Origin: an uncultured Flavobacterium sp. | GTDB lineage: Bacteria > Bacteroidota > Bacteroidia > Flavobacteriales > Flavobacteriaceae | NCBI RefSeq assembly: GCF_946478785.1 | Contig: NZ_CAMLDD010000026.1 | Span: 17,374-81,373, forward strand | Reading direction: 5' to 3' | DNA length: 64,000 nucleotides | Shown: piece by piece, positions 19,228-28,278 of the stretch | Numbering within the stretch: position 1 is the stretch's first letter | Layout: the number at the start of each line of letters is the position of its first letter | Translations under genes and position numbers: made by a program | Notes under the pieces: generated by a model | The model's input: only the letters and a program-made list of their open reading frames with translations | Database searches by the model: none | Told to the model about the DNA's origin: nothing

Positions 19228-20256
19228 CTAATTTAAAATGCTGTTTCCCTTTTGGGCAAAATCCTCACAGAGATTAAAGGCCGTTTGTGATCTGGCCTGC
19301 GCATTGCCACCCAAAAGCACAGACTTGAGCTTGGCTTGCGGATCCTTATAGGATTTGACATTTTGGAAATAACCCGTTACGGCGTTATAGGCTCCGAAAA
19401 GTGTGCCTTGCGTGGTATGGGTCAACTGGGTTTCATCAGTCATGGCATACGCATAGGCATTTTCAATAATGTTCGAAAAGCAGGAGGAAAGTTCCTCAAG
19501 CTGGTCTGCTTTGAGGTGTTCGGTTACCTCTTTGCTTGGGGAAAGTGCCAGCGCAATGAGTTTTTTTACTTGCTGGTCTGTAACAGGCACTTTTGTCCAG
19601 TGGTTAAAAATGTTTTCTAATTTCCCTGATAGGCTGTCGGTTATTCCCATTACCTTATGTGCCTGTTCCAAACGTGCTTTTGCGTTGGTGGTGTGGCGGA
19701 TGCGTACGGTATTGGTCTGCGTGCGAAGGGCGGCATTGAGCGTGTTGGCGCACACAATCCGAATAGGAGTAAAGGCTGCCGTGATGGAACCGCTTCCGTC
19801 ATGCGAGGTGGTCAGGAACAGGTATCTTTCAATAAGGTCCTCTTTCCCGACACGAATGTGGTCAGGCAGTTTGGCGGTAATAAATATGCGTTCCCCTCTG
19901 CCCAGTGCGCCTGCAGTTTCATACAAAACGCCATGCTCTCTTGCAATAGCATCAAAAAATGAAAAGGCGTTTGTATTCTGTACAATCTGATAATCTTTCC
20001 CCACAACGCCCAGTACAGATTGCGTATCGGTTCGAAGTGTGCTGTACAATTCAGGTACTGCAATTTTTTCGTTTTCAAGGTATTCTGTGAACAAAGGCGT
20101 TTTGATAACCTCATAGTCCAGTCCCGCATGCACAATTGCTTCACGGCTGGTGGGATAGTCAGAAACAACCTGCCCCAGATTGTGCCATGGCTTTTCCTTT
20201 ACGGAAAAAAAAGAGTGTTTCTGTGTTACTTCGTTGAAATGGATTTGATGTGACAT
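19228..20256 (-). CDS. DUF932 (phage/plasmid-like TIGR03299 type) protein
   Basis: 342 residues from the ATG at 20256 ('MSHQIHFNEVTQKHSFFS'); an upstream in-frame start at 20370 would run back into the ssb gene end. The N-terminal 'PWHNLG', the central 'TSHDGSGSITAAFTPIRIVCANTL' region (written here as two parts of the same motif) and the C-terminal 'AYNAVTGYFQN' with 'LLGGNAQARSQTAFNL' are the marks of DUF932 proteins, which occur on conjugative elements, plasmids and phages. Biochemical role unknown. It lies 28 bases downstream of ssb, so the two are probably co-transcribed. Confidence 0.85.
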   Translation of the reverse strand: MSHQIHFNEVTQKHSFFSVKEKPWHNLGQVVSDYPTSREAIVHAGLDYEVIKTPLFTEYLENEKIAVPELYSTLRTDTQSVLGVVGKDYQIVQNTNAFSFFDAIAREHGVLYETAGALGRGERIFITAKLPDHIRVGKEDLIERYLFLTTSHDGSGSITAAFTPIRIVCANTLNAALRTQTNTVRIRHTTNAKARLEQAHKVMGITDSLSGKLENIFNHWTKVPVTDQQVKKLIALALSPSKEVTEHLKADQLEELSSCFSNIIENAYAYAMTDETQLTHTTQGTLFGAYNAVTGYFQNVKSYKDPQAKLKSVLLGGNAQARSQTAFNLCEDFAQKGNSILN

Positions 20257-20284
20257 GATATTTGAATTTAAAGTGAGACAATGG

Positions 20285-20674
20285 TTAAAAAGGCAGGTCG
20301 TCAGGTTCTTTTTCGGTGTTGGTTTTAGTACCAATATTGGCTTGTGGGGTTTCTTGCAGGCTTTTTGCAAAAGCGAGAATTTTAATATTGCTGGTGTGAA
20401 AAGTCAGGCTTCCGTGTGCTTGGGCATCATTGCCGATATAGACATTCATGCCGATACGACCGAAGAGTTCCACCATTGCGCCTTTTTTGAGCCATTGCGC
20501 TGATTTGGAGGAAAGCCAGTAAGAGCAATCGATATAGGTCACGATTTTTTTGAGCTCGGAGCTATTTTTGGGTTTATAGCTGTCGTTGACTGCTATAGTA
20601 AAATTTACCACCTCCCGGTTTTCTTTCAATTTAAAAACGGAGGCATCCTTTACAATTCGTCCTGTGATTTCCAT
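20285..20674 (-). CDS. ssb: Single-stranded DNA-binding protein (mobile-element type)
   Basis: 129 residues. An OB fold runs over residues 1-110 (start 'MEITGRIVKDASVFKL', middle 'VNFTIAVNDSY' and 'GRIGMNVYIGNDAQAHGSL'), and the acidic tip 'EPDDLPF' matches the SSB tail that recruits partner enzymes. It is shorter and more diverged than a housekeeping SSB, in keeping with a conjugative element that handles single-stranded DNA. First gene of the minus-strand ssb-DUF932-radC set; the exonuclease VII genes start divergently about 300 bases away. Confidence 0.92.
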   Translation of the reverse strand: MEITGRIVKDASVFKLKENREVVNFTIAVNDSYKPKNSSELKKIVTYIDCSYWLSSKSAQWLKKGAMVELFGRIGMNVYIGNDAQAHGSLTFHTSNIKILAFAKSLQETPQANIGTKTNTEKEPDDLPF

Positions 20675-20766
20675 GATACTTGATTTTTAGTGAATACTTT
20701 TTTAAGTTTTCTCCCCCATGTTTTCCAAATGAATTTTTTCAAAAGAAAAAACGGGAAAAAAGAAAG

Positions 20767-20872
20767 CACAAGTAAAGTGTCCGGATAAGGAGCCGGAGTG
20801 CTATAAGTCCCGAAGGGCGGCGTGAGCCGTTATGCGAATGCAGGTGACGGCGGGCACTACTTTAGCTGCCTT
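20767..20872. ncRNA. Candidate structured RNA or cis element between ssb and xseA
   Basis: A GC-rich block in an AT-rich genome with nested pairing: an outer stem AGTGTCCG against CGGGCACT, and inside it short hairpins CCGG...CCGG, CCC-GAA-GGG and GGC-GTGA-GCC. It has no coding potential and lies between divergent genes of a conjugative element. It could be a small RNA, a leader, or a DNA-level element such as a single-strand origin or transfer origin. Strand unknown. Confidence 0.4.
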
Positions 20873-20914
20873 TTAGTCCGTTTTGATGAAAATCATACTG
20901 TCCTTTTTAAGCCT

Positions 20915-20946
20915 TTTGAAATTCCGGCCTAATAGTAGTACCTTAG
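20915..20946 (+). promoter_or_regulatory. Probable Bacteroidota promoter of xseA
   Basis: TTTG at 20915-20918, then 20 bases, then TACCTTAG at 20939-20946 (TAnnTTTG with one change). A transcript would start near 20952, so translation most likely begins at the ATG at 20970 rather than at 20883 or 20949. Confidence 0.5.
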
Positions 20947-20969
20947 CCATGCACAAGAAATCCCGGTCA

Positions 20970-22406
20970 ATGGAAGCCCACCCCTATATCAGACTCTCAG
21001 CACTTAATGACATGATCCATGATGCGCTCCATGCGCATTTTGCAGGACAGCGTTTCTGGGTACTGGCCGATATCACCAATCATTCTTACAAGGCAGATAA
21101 GAAGATCCATTATTTTGAGCTGGTGGAGAAAGCACAGAACGGCAATGCGGTAACGGCCAAGATCATGGGAAAGTCATGGGGTACAGGAGCCATGCGTATT
21201 GAGGAATTTGAAAAAAATACAGGACAGTCTTTTACCAACAACGTGCATGTACTGGTTCAGGTAAACGTAGATTATCATCCTTTATACGGCTTGTCTGTGA
21301 GTGTGCTGGATATCGACAGCAATTTTATGCTGGGAATCTTGGAACAGCAGCGAAATGCGACCCTTGATCGTCTGGTAAAAGAAAATGATTTTATCCAAAA
21401 AGAGGGTGATTGTTACTCCACGTATAACAGCCGGCTGAAACTTGCAGCGGTAATTCAGAGGGTAGCGGTAATTTCTTCGAGCAGTTCGGCAGGAAATGAG
21501 GATTTCCGCCACACTATGCAGCATAATGATTTTGGATACGCTTTCCAGATCGATGATTATTATACGGTTGTGCAGGGAGATAACAATGCAAAACTATTCC
21601 TCAATAAACTCATCGAAATCTATAATACCGGAATCCCATATGATGCCGTTGTGATCAACAGGGGAGGAGGTTCCCAGTCTGATTTTCTGATTTTTGACAA
21701 CTATAACATCGGACGGGCGGTGGCCAAGTTTCCCATCCCGGTCATAACAGGCATAGGGCACCAGAAAAATATCAGCATCACCGATTTGATGGCCCATACC
21801 CATACCAAAACACCAACCAAGGCGGCGGAGTTTATCATTGCCCATAATCGAAGTTTTGAGTTAGGAATCCTTTCGCTGCAGCAAAATATTGTGATAAAAT
21901 CACAGCAGCTTTTTCATGAACATTACAAAGTGCTAAGCGAACTAAAAAATACTATTTCCCATAAGGCCAGGGAACTGGTACAGAAGCACGTAGAAGAGCT
22001 GACAAAAACCAATCAGCGGATCATCAATAGTTCAAGAGCCGTTTTGTATGGACATCAAAAGGCACTGATCCTAACAGCACATCAGCTGGTGCAGAGTCCG
22101 AGAATGCTGGTACAGCAGAAAAAAAATGATCTGGTGAATATAAAAAACACAATAAAGAATTCTGCAAGTGAGTATCTTCGTCGGGAGAAACTTACTTTGG
22201 AGCACCAAAAAAAAAGCGTACAGATGATGTCCCCGCAGAATATCCTTCGCAAAGGCTATGTAATTGTGAAAGCCCGTGAAAAAATTATCAGTACAGCCGA
22301 AAAAATAGAAGTTGGACAGGAGATAGAAGTAATACTGAAAGACGCCAAACTAAAAAGTACCGTTAAAGAAAAAATATTATATGATGGAAGAAATACTGAC
22401 CTATGA
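20970..22406 (+). CDS. xseA: Exodeoxyribonuclease VII large subunit, accessory copy
   Basis: 478 residues from the ATG at 20970 (chosen from the promoter; in-frame ATGs at 20883 and 20949 lie at or before the predicted transcript start). N-terminal OB-like domain (to about 130), then the catalytic part with 'VINRGGGSQSDFLIFD' and 'ITGIGHQKNISITDLMAHTHTKTPTKAAE' (one motif, about 250-310), then a coiled-coil region and a C-terminal 'QNILRKGYVIV' element. With XseB it forms ExoVII, which degrades single-stranded DNA from both ends. The family is normally a single chromosomal gene; a copy inside a mobile-element remnant is unusual and may serve recombination or repair of transferred DNA. Its end overlaps xseB. 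Confidence 0.88.
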   Translation: MEAHPYIRLSALNDMIHDALHAHFAGQRFWVLADITNHSYKADKKIHYFELVEKAQNGNAVTAKIMGKSWGTGAMRIEEFEKNTGQSFTNNVHVLVQVNVDYHPLYGLSVSVLDIDSNFMLGILEQQRNATLDRLVKENDFIQKEGDCYSTYNSRLKLAAVIQRVAVISSSSSAGNEDFRHTMQHNDFGYAFQIDDYYTVVQGDNNAKLFLNKLIEIYNTGIPYDAVVINRGGGSQSDFLIFDNYNIGRAVAKFPIPVITGIGHQKNISITDLMAHTHTKTPTKAAEFIIAHNRSFELGILSLQQNIVIKSQQLFHEHYKVLSELKNTISHKARELVQKHVEELTKTNQRIINSSRAVLYGHQKALILTAHQLVQSPRMLVQQKKNDLVNIKNTIKNSASEYLRREKLTLEHQKKSVQMMSPQNILRKGYVIVKAREKIISTAEKIEVGQEIEVILKDAKLKSTVKEKILYDGRNTDL

Positions 22407-22590
22407 GGCCGCAAAGACTGAACTGACGGCGATTTCAAAACAAATAGAAAGCGATGAAATATCAGTTGATGAACTGGCTTCAAAAGTAAAAAGAGCATCA
22501 GAATTGATCGAGTTCTGCCAGGCCAAACTTAAAAACACAGAAGCGGAAGTGACCAGGATCATCAGCAGGATGGAAAATCCTGAGGGCTGA
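22381..22590 (+). CDS. xseB: Exodeoxyribonuclease VII small subunit
   Basis: 69 residues, an antiparallel helical hairpin ('YEAAKTELTAISKQIES', 'DELASKVKRASELIEFC'), the standard XseB fold that binds the long helices of XseA. Starts 26 bases before the xseA stop, so translation is coupled and a complete ExoVII is encoded. Two ATGs in a row (22381, 22384) leave the exact start open by one codon. Confidence 0.88.
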   Translation: MMEEILTYEAAKTELTAISKQIESDEISVDELASKVKRASELIEFCQAKLKNTEAEVTRIISRMENPEG

Positions 22591-22795
22591 AAACAGGGTC
22601 TGAATAGATAAAATTGTTGCATCCTTTATTTCAAATGTAAACAATATAGGATGTTTATGAATCAAAATATCTTTGAAGATTTAAAAAAACACCATATTTT
22701 TTAAATTCAGGTGCCGAACAAATTACACAGACAATAAAAATCATTTATTGTAAGAAAAATTGATTATATTTACATGTAACCAATAATTAAAAAAA

Positions 22796-22987
22796 ATGCA
22801 GAAAGGTACAGTAAAATTCTTCAATGAAGAAAAAGGCTTCGGGTTTATAACACCAAAAAATGGCGGAAGTGAAATTTTTGTTCACGCTACCGGTTTATCA
22901 GAAAGTATTCGTGAGAACGATCAGGTACGTTATGAGGTAGAGCAAGGAAAAAAAGGCCCTAACGCCGTAAACGTGGTGGTGGTATAG
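22796..22987 (+). CDS. cspA: Cold-shock protein
   Basis: 63 residues, full length for the family. The nucleic-acid binding motifs RNP1 ('KGFGFI') and RNP2 ('EIFVHAT') are present. It acts as an RNA/single-stranded DNA chaperone. It has its own upstream AT-rich region of about 200 bases with a possible TATATTTA box at 22765-22772, and its own terminator. Lies between the ExoVII genes and the repair operon. Confidence 0.93.
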   Translation: MQKGTVKFFNEEKGFGFITPKNGGSEIFVHATGLSESIRENDQVRYEVEQGKKGPNAVNVVVV

Positions 22988-23064
22988 GGACAAACAAGAA
23001 AGACTGTTCTCAGTTCGGAACTTTTTGTTTAATCAAATCTTACTTTATTAGATTCGTAGCAAGC

Positions 23065-23104
23065 AAAGCGCTGATTTCATTTGAAACCAGCGCTTTGTTT
23101 TTTT
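23065..23104 (+). terminator. Terminator of the cold-shock gene
   Basis: Perfect 9-bp inverted repeat AAAGCGCTG/CAGCGCTTT with a 14-base loop, followed by a run of T. It lies about 80 bases after the cold-shock stop; the rest of the gap up to 23273 is plain AT-rich DNA. Confidence 0.85.
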
Positions 23105-23273
23105 ATAAGTATCTACATATTGCTATTTACTAAGCGCCTTAACATTTGCTTATTTCGTTTGTATTCAAGAATCTAATTTTTTTAGTATCATTAAAACGTA
23201 TTTCATGATTTTTTTATAAGATTGCGATTCACAACATTTTACAAAGGTTAACTGGAGAAGGCCAGCAGTTATC

Positions 23274-23924
23274 TTATCTGACCTGACGGAAAGTTAAATT
23301 AATTCGGGGCAGTACATCACGCGCGGTTTTGGGTACCTGATGTTCCCAATAGGTATTGGTATGTCCTGCCATAAGCAAAAAAGTACCGTGATGCAGGTGT
23401 ATTTCAATCTGCGGAATATCTTTGCGTGTTTTATGGCGCAGACGGAACAGTCGTGTCTCACCAAAAGTTACAGAGGCAATGTTCATGTCTTTGTTGCTGC
23501 TGGTCGTTTTATCGCTGTGCCAGCCAACTCCGTCAGTGCCGTCCCTATAGAGATTGAGCAGTACGGCATTAAATTCAATATTGGTCTGGTGCTCCACGCG
23601 CTCCCTGATCTGAAGCAGTTCTGCGGGCCACTGCGGATTTGATTTTCGTGAAGTCCTTTTGGATTCTCCATACCAGGAAATCATTCTTGGAGCCGTTACG
23701 ACTTTGTCATACATGTGCATTTCATATTCCCTCCACTGGGTAGTGTGATATAAAAAAGTATAATAATAATCGGATTCTTCCTTATTGAAGAAGTTATCGA
23801 TCAATAGCAGATCCGCATCAGGTGCTTCAAATATTTTTGTGCCTCCTTTTCCTGATGAAAAAATTTCAGTGTCATTAAACAGCATCATTGTCCTTTTCGT
23901 TTTTAATTTAAACTCTTTTGTCAA
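23274..23924 (-). CDS. alkB: AlkB-like 2-oxoglutarate/Fe(II) dioxygenase (DNA dealkylation)
   Basis: 216 residues. The iron ligands are visible as His136-x-Asp138 ('GWHSDKT') and His195 ('WEHQVPK'), and the 2-oxoglutarate contacts as Arg207 and Arg213 ('RINLTFR'). The layout, including 'ISWYG' near residue 82, matches the ALKBH2/3-like AlkB branch that removes methyl groups from bases in DNA or RNA. Third gene of the dinB-dnaE-alkB operon, 29 bases after dnaE. The true start may be the MM pair at residues 13-14. It pairs direct reversal of damage with translesion synthesis. Confidence 0.92.
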   Translation of the reverse strand: MTKEFKLKTKRTMMLFNDTEIFSSGKGGTKIFEAPDADLLLIDNFFNKEESDYYYTFLYHTTQWREYEMHMYDKVVTAPRMISWYGESKRTSRKSNPQWPAELLQIRERVEHQTNIEFNAVLLNLYRDGTDGVGWHSDKTTSSNKDMNIASVTFGETRLFRLRHKTRKDIPQIEIHLHHGTFLLMAGHTNTYWEHQVPKTARDVLPRINLTFRQVR

Positions 23925-23953
23925 TTCTTAAATCTCACAGTCCTAAAAATATT

Positions 23954-26900
23954 TTAACGGGTCATTTTTTCCCTTGGCAAATTAATTTCATGCTCCTGTG
24001 GATAAGGTGCGCGATGGGTCATACTTACGTCTTCGCGAATCTGTTGCTGGGCATGAAATCTTCTCTCATCAGTAGCACTGTATCGGGGGTCAGCAATAAA
24101 GGGCATCTTTGCCATTTTTAATATGGTAATGGTCGGGAAATGATAATCGACTTCGACCTTACCCAGCAAGAGATAGCAACCACCTCCCAGAAAAGGATAC
24201 TTTTGAAGAGAGTCTGCAAAATGCGCCGTATCGAAAAAATCTCCCTGCGCATCTATCCAGGTGCCAAAAAACATATCGCCCCGTTTGGTGGGAACGTGTT
24301 TTCTTGCAATCAAATAGGCAAGCATCCTGACTGTTTTTTTATGGAATCGGGTTAAATCCTTTGCCATTACATCGCCGCGGAAAGAAGTCTGAAGCAAATT
24401 GAACGGGGTTACCGAAACAGGGAAACTAAGCAGTTCAATTTCATCAAAAGCATCTTCATATGGAGAGCGCTCGAGTACCGGCAATTTATATTCTTTTACA
24501 GGTTCCTGAAGAAGCTTCAGGGTGCGGTTCTCAGGTTTGAAGTTGATCAGGATCAATCGTGCAATAATCAGCAATTCGTTTTTCTGTTTGCCGGTAAAAC
24601 GGAATGCACCAATAAAGATCAAAATCTGTATGGCTTCTATTCCTATGGGAACACGTTCGATGAAATCCTCAAGGGATTGATAAAGGCCATTCTCATGCCT
24701 TTCCTTTACAATCAATTCGGCAGTCAGAGAAGGCAGGCTTTTCAGATGCTGAAATCCAAGGTAAATATGGTTTCGGTATAAATTGGTCTGAATATCGCTT
24801 TTGTTGACACAGGGATTATGGATTTTGGCCCCGGACATCCTTGCCTCATGTATGTAAACCTCTGTGCGGTAAAAACCGCCAAAATTGTTGATTACCGCCG
24901 TCATGAACTCAATAGGGTAATTGACTTTCAGATACAGGCTCTGATAACTCTCAACCGCGTAAGATGCCGAGTGCGCCTTGCAGAACGAATAACCTGCAAA
25001 GGATTCAATCTGGCGATAGATTTCCTGGCTTAACGGCAAAGGATGCCCTTTTTGCGCGCAGGAAGCAAAAAAGTTGTCTTTCACTTTTTGCAGGGCGGCT
25101 TTTGACCGCCCTTTGCCTGACATGGCACGGCGCAGGATGTCCCCGTCTGCTGCGGGGAGTCCGCCGTAATGCAGGGCAATCTTTATCACATCTTCCTGAT
25201 ATACCATGATTCCGTAAGTTTCACCCAACTGTTCCCTGAATACCTCATGAAAATATTCAAAACGATCGGGATGATTGTGCCTGAAAATGTATTCTTTCAT
25301 CATGCCCGATTGGGCAACCCCGGGACGAATAATAGAAGAGGCTGCCACCAGTACCTTATAATTGTCACATTTGAGCCTTCGCAAGAGCCCTCTCATAGCC
25401 GGACTCTCAATATAAAAACATCCGATGGTTTTGCCATGGCTTAAAAACTCGTTGCATTTTGCCTCATCTTTGGAAAGTGCAGTATCACGGATATCCACAT
25501 TGATATTGCGGTTTTTCTTAATCAGTTTTACCGCGTCATCAATATGGCCAATGCCACGCTGGCTTAAAATATCAAATTTGTCAAAACCGATCTCTTCCGC
25601 GGTATGCATGTCAAACTGAATGATTGGAAAACTCTTTGGAGGCAGTTCCAAAGCCGAATAATTGGTAATAGGCTCTTCGGAAATAATAATCCCACAAGAA
25701 TGCATACTGCGCTGGTTGGGATATTTCAAAAGCATCATCCCGTATTGTTGCACCATCCTGACCACATCGTTTTTATGATGTTTGGTCATGGGATTTTTAG
25801 CCAACTGGTCCAGTTCTTCTTTAGGCAGGCCGAAAACTTTTCCAACCTCTCGAAAAATGGATTTGTGCTTGAACTCTACATTGGTACCGCAAAATGCGAC
25901 ATGGTCGGCGTCATATTTCTCAAATATGTACGTTAAGATCGAATCACGTTCGCGCCAGGACCAGTCAATGTCAAAATCGGGCGGCGTTTTTCTGTTCAGG
26001 TTCAGGAAACGCTCAAAATACAAATCAAGCTCCAGGGGACAGATATCGGTAATATCAAGGCAATAGGCCACGATGCTATTGGCACCGCTTCCTCGTCCTA
26101 TGTGAAGAAATCCCTGACTGATACTGTATTGAACAATATCCCAGGTAATAAGAAAGTAACCGCTGAATTGCAGCTCGTCAATCACACGGAGTTCCTTTTC
26201 CAGTCGCTGCAAAGCTTGTGAATTGTCAGGCCCGTATCTTCGGATCATTCCTTCATGAGCCAGTCGGGACAGCAATCTTAGATCCTCCTGTCTGTTTGCC
26301 GTATAATGCCTTTTGTTTTTGGGAGTCGTAAAATCATATTTGAAATTGCACAGTTCAATTATTTTTTGGGTGTTTTTTAAAATAACCGGATAGTCGCTGA
26401 ATTTCGAAACAAGGTCTTCCTGAGGCAGCATCACATCGGAAATCCTGCAATGGTCACTAGCAGTGAGCTTTGAGCCAATGATATTCAGATCAATTGCCCG
26501 TAGTATTTTATGCAGGCTGAATTCCTTTTTTGTCCGGTAGGTAACACTCTGCAGTACCACCATTTTATCAATTCTGTTTTTCAGGACGGGATTATACAGT
26601 TTAGTAAGCTGCTCAGCGGTAATGCCAATAAATTCATTTTCCTGCAGCACATCAGGGAAATTGTCCAATGGATAGACAACAAAGACATTTTTAAAATGAG
26701 GAGCATGGGTGGGAAGCTGACTCTTTTCAAGATTGTGCCTGGTCAGTAAACGGTTCATCTCGGCCATACCTTCGCTGTTTTTTGCCAGACCCACATAGAG
26801 CTGCCGGCAGTCATTACGGAAGTCAATCCCCACCAGCGGTTTTATTTGCAAAGGTTCGCACGCTTTTATAAAATCATAAATACCTGTTATAGTGTTAATA

Positions 26901-27010
26901 TCTGTAAGCGCCATGGCCGTAACGCCAAATGCGCCGGCTTGCTGTACCAGTTCATTTAGTGGAATAGTGCCGTAACGCAGCGAGTGGAAGCAATGGCAAT
27001 TCAGGTACAT
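23954..27010 (-). CDS. dnaE2: Error-prone DNA polymerase III alpha-like subunit (DnaE2/ImuC type)
   Basis: 1,018 residues. PHP domain 1-220, polymerase core with 'GRGSGANSIVAYCLD' and the catalytic Asp347/Asp349 ('PDFDID'), then helix-hairpin-helix and OB parts ('FSKAHSASYAVESYQS' style finger region, here beginning 'YSFCKAHSASYA'). In the PHP domain the metal ligands are changed: 'LNCH' where an HxH is expected and 'TDIN' in place of 'TDH', so it probably has no PHP nuclease function, as in translesion DnaE2 enzymes. It starts in a TAATG overlap with the dinB stop, so the two polymerases are translationally coupled and likely act together in damage-induced mutagenesis. Confidence 0.9.
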   Translation of the reverse strand: MYLNCHCFHSLRYGTIPLNELVQQAGAFGVTAMALTDINTITGIYDFIKACEPLQIKPLVGIDFRNDCRQLYVGLAKNSEGMAEMNRLLTRHNLEKSQLPTHAPHFKNVFVVYPLDNFPDVLQENEFIGITAEQLTKLYNPVLKNRIDKMVVLQSVTYRTKKEFSLHKILRAIDLNIIGSKLTASDHCRISDVMLPQEDLVSKFSDYPVILKNTQKIIELCNFKYDFTTPKNKRHYTANRQEDLRLLSRLAHEGMIRRYGPDNSQALQRLEKELRVIDELQFSGYFLITWDIVQYSISQGFLHIGRGSGANSIVAYCLDITDICPLELDLYFERFLNLNRKTPPDFDIDWSWRERDSILTYIFEKYDADHVAFCGTNVEFKHKSIFREVGKVFGLPKEELDQLAKNPMTKHHKNDVVRMVQQYGMMLLKYPNQRSMHSCGIIISEEPITNYSALELPPKSFPIIQFDMHTAEEIGFDKFDILSQRGIGHIDDAVKLIKKNRNINVDIRDTALSKDEAKCNEFLSHGKTIGCFYIESPAMRGLLRRLKCDNYKVLVAASSIIRPGVAQSGMMKEYIFRHNHPDRFEYFHEVFREQLGETYGIMVYQEDVIKIALHYGGLPAADGDILRRAMSGKGRSKAALQKVKDNFFASCAQKGHPLPLSQEIYRQIESFAGYSFCKAHSASYAVESYQSLYLKVNYPIEFMTAVINNFGGFYRTEVYIHEARMSGAKIHNPCVNKSDIQTNLYRNHIYLGFQHLKSLPSLTAELIVKERHENGLYQSLEDFIERVPIGIEAIQILIFIGAFRFTGKQKNELLIIARLILINFKPENRTLKLLQEPVKEYKLPVLERSPYEDAFDEIELLSFPVSVTPFNLLQTSFRGDVMAKDLTRFHKKTVRMLAYLIARKHVPTKRGDMFFGTWIDAQGDFFDTAHFADSLQKYPFLGGGCYLLLGKVEVDYHFPTITILKMAKMPFIADPRYSATDERRFHAQQQIREDVSMTHRAPYPQEHEINLPREKMTR

Positions 27011-28218
27011 TATTCCGGATTTTTAAGGTTACTATTTTGTGCTTTGGGAGTAGAGATGATATTCCCTGCTTTTGATTTAAGGTTCCTGCCTCCGCAGCGG
27101 GTAACGGCTTCAAAGCCATAACGCTTTTTGAGTTTGTCCATTACCTGATAAAGCGCCAGCATCTCTTCGGTGTTTTCAAACATGTTGATCTGGAAGTTTC
27201 CGCGTACCAGATTGGTAAAGGTGACTCCCACAAGACGGATGCGCATACGGCGGTTGTAGAGTTTTTGAAATAACTCCAGTGCTATTTTACCCAAAATATG
27301 ATCACATGAGGTATATGCTATTTTTTTTTGCATGTTTTGGGTATCAAAATTGGCATATCGTATTTTGACCGATACAGTCGAAACCAGCCACTGTTCACAT
27401 CGTGCCTGAAAACCCAGTTTTTCGACCATTCCTAAAATGAGGGATTCTACGTGTCTAATGTCAATAGTATCCTGAAGATAAGTATGTTCTGTTGAAAGGG
27501 ATTTCCTGTCGGTATAAGGCTCAACGGGCGAATTGTCAATGCCATTGGCTTTTTTCCATAATTCCAGCCCATTTTTCCCTATCAGGCTTTGCAGCACTTC
27601 AGCGGGTGTTTCGGACAATTTTTCTATGTTTCGGATTCCCAGTCGCGAGAGCAGGTTAAAGGTGACTTCGCCCACCATAGGAATTTTACGGATGGAGAGC
27701 GGATTAAGAAAGGGCTGCACCATATGACGCGGGATTTCAAGGTTGCCTTTTGGCTTTCCTTCCCCGGTTGCTATTTTGGAAACTGTTTTATTGACCGACA
27801 AGGCAAAACTTATAGGCAGCCCTGTTTCACGGATTATGGTTTGTGAGAGTTCGTTTGTCCATTTGTAGCTGCCATGAAACCTGTCCATCCCTGTAATGTC
27901 GAGATAAAATTCATCAATACTGGCTTTTTCTACCAATGGGGCTTTCTCTTCAATAATCTGGGTTACTTCATGGGACTTGTTTGAGAAGAATTCCATGTCC
28001 CCTTTAACGACTTTTGCCTGTGGGCAAAGCTGCAAAGCCATGCGAATGGGCATTGCAGAGCGTACCCCAAAATACCTCGCTTCATACGAACAGGAAGCGA
28101 CAACGCCCCTTTCACCGCCGCCTACAATCAGAGGGATTCCCTGAAGTTTCGGATTATTTAATTTGACGCAGGAAACAAAAAACGTATCCAGATCCATGTG
28201 TACAATTGCCCGCTCCAT
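27010..28218 (-). CDS. dinB: DNA polymerase IV (Y-family translesion polymerase)
   Basis: 402 residues, normal for Pol IV plus a short tail. Catalytic residues are in 'MDLDTFF' (Asp8, Asp10) and 'ASIDEFYLD' (Asp/Glu near 105). Helix-hairpin-helix region near 'IRKIPMVGEVTFNLLSRLGI', then the little-finger domain. The tail ends '...NSNLKNPE' with no clear clamp-binding motif. First gene of the operon; a palindrome about 60 bases upstream is a candidate SOS operator. Confidence 0.94.
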   Translation of the reverse strand: MERAIVHMDLDTFFVSCVKLNNPKLQGIPLIVGGGERGVVASCSYEARYFGVRSAMPIRMALQLCPQAKVVKGDMEFFSNKSHEVTQIIEEKAPLVEKASIDEFYLDITGMDRFHGSYKWTNELSQTIIRETGLPISFALSVNKTVSKIATGEGKPKGNLEIPRHMVQPFLNPLSIRKIPMVGEVTFNLLSRLGIRNIEKLSETPAEVLQSLIGKNGLELWKKANGIDNSPVEPYTDRKSLSTEHTYLQDTIDIRHVESLILGMVEKLGFQARCEQWLVSTVSVKIRYANFDTQNMQKKIAYTSCDHILGKIALELFQKLYNRRMRIRLVGVTFTNLVRGNFQINMFENTEEMLALYQVMDKLKKRYGFEAVTRCGGRNLKSKAGNIISTPKAQNSNLKNPE

Positions 28219-28278
28219 TTTTCTTTTATTTAGTACGGCACAAAATTAGCACAGAGTATAACATTTTTAAACATCGTA

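Noticed and set aside
19336..20503. Several long plus-strand frames opposite DUF932 and ssb
   Set aside because: They are antisense shadows caused by higher GC; the minus-strand genes have clear family motifs.
25604..26066. Plus-strand frames of 94-110 codons opposite dnaE2
   Set aside because: Antisense to a polymerase gene with catalytic motifs in place; no independent support.
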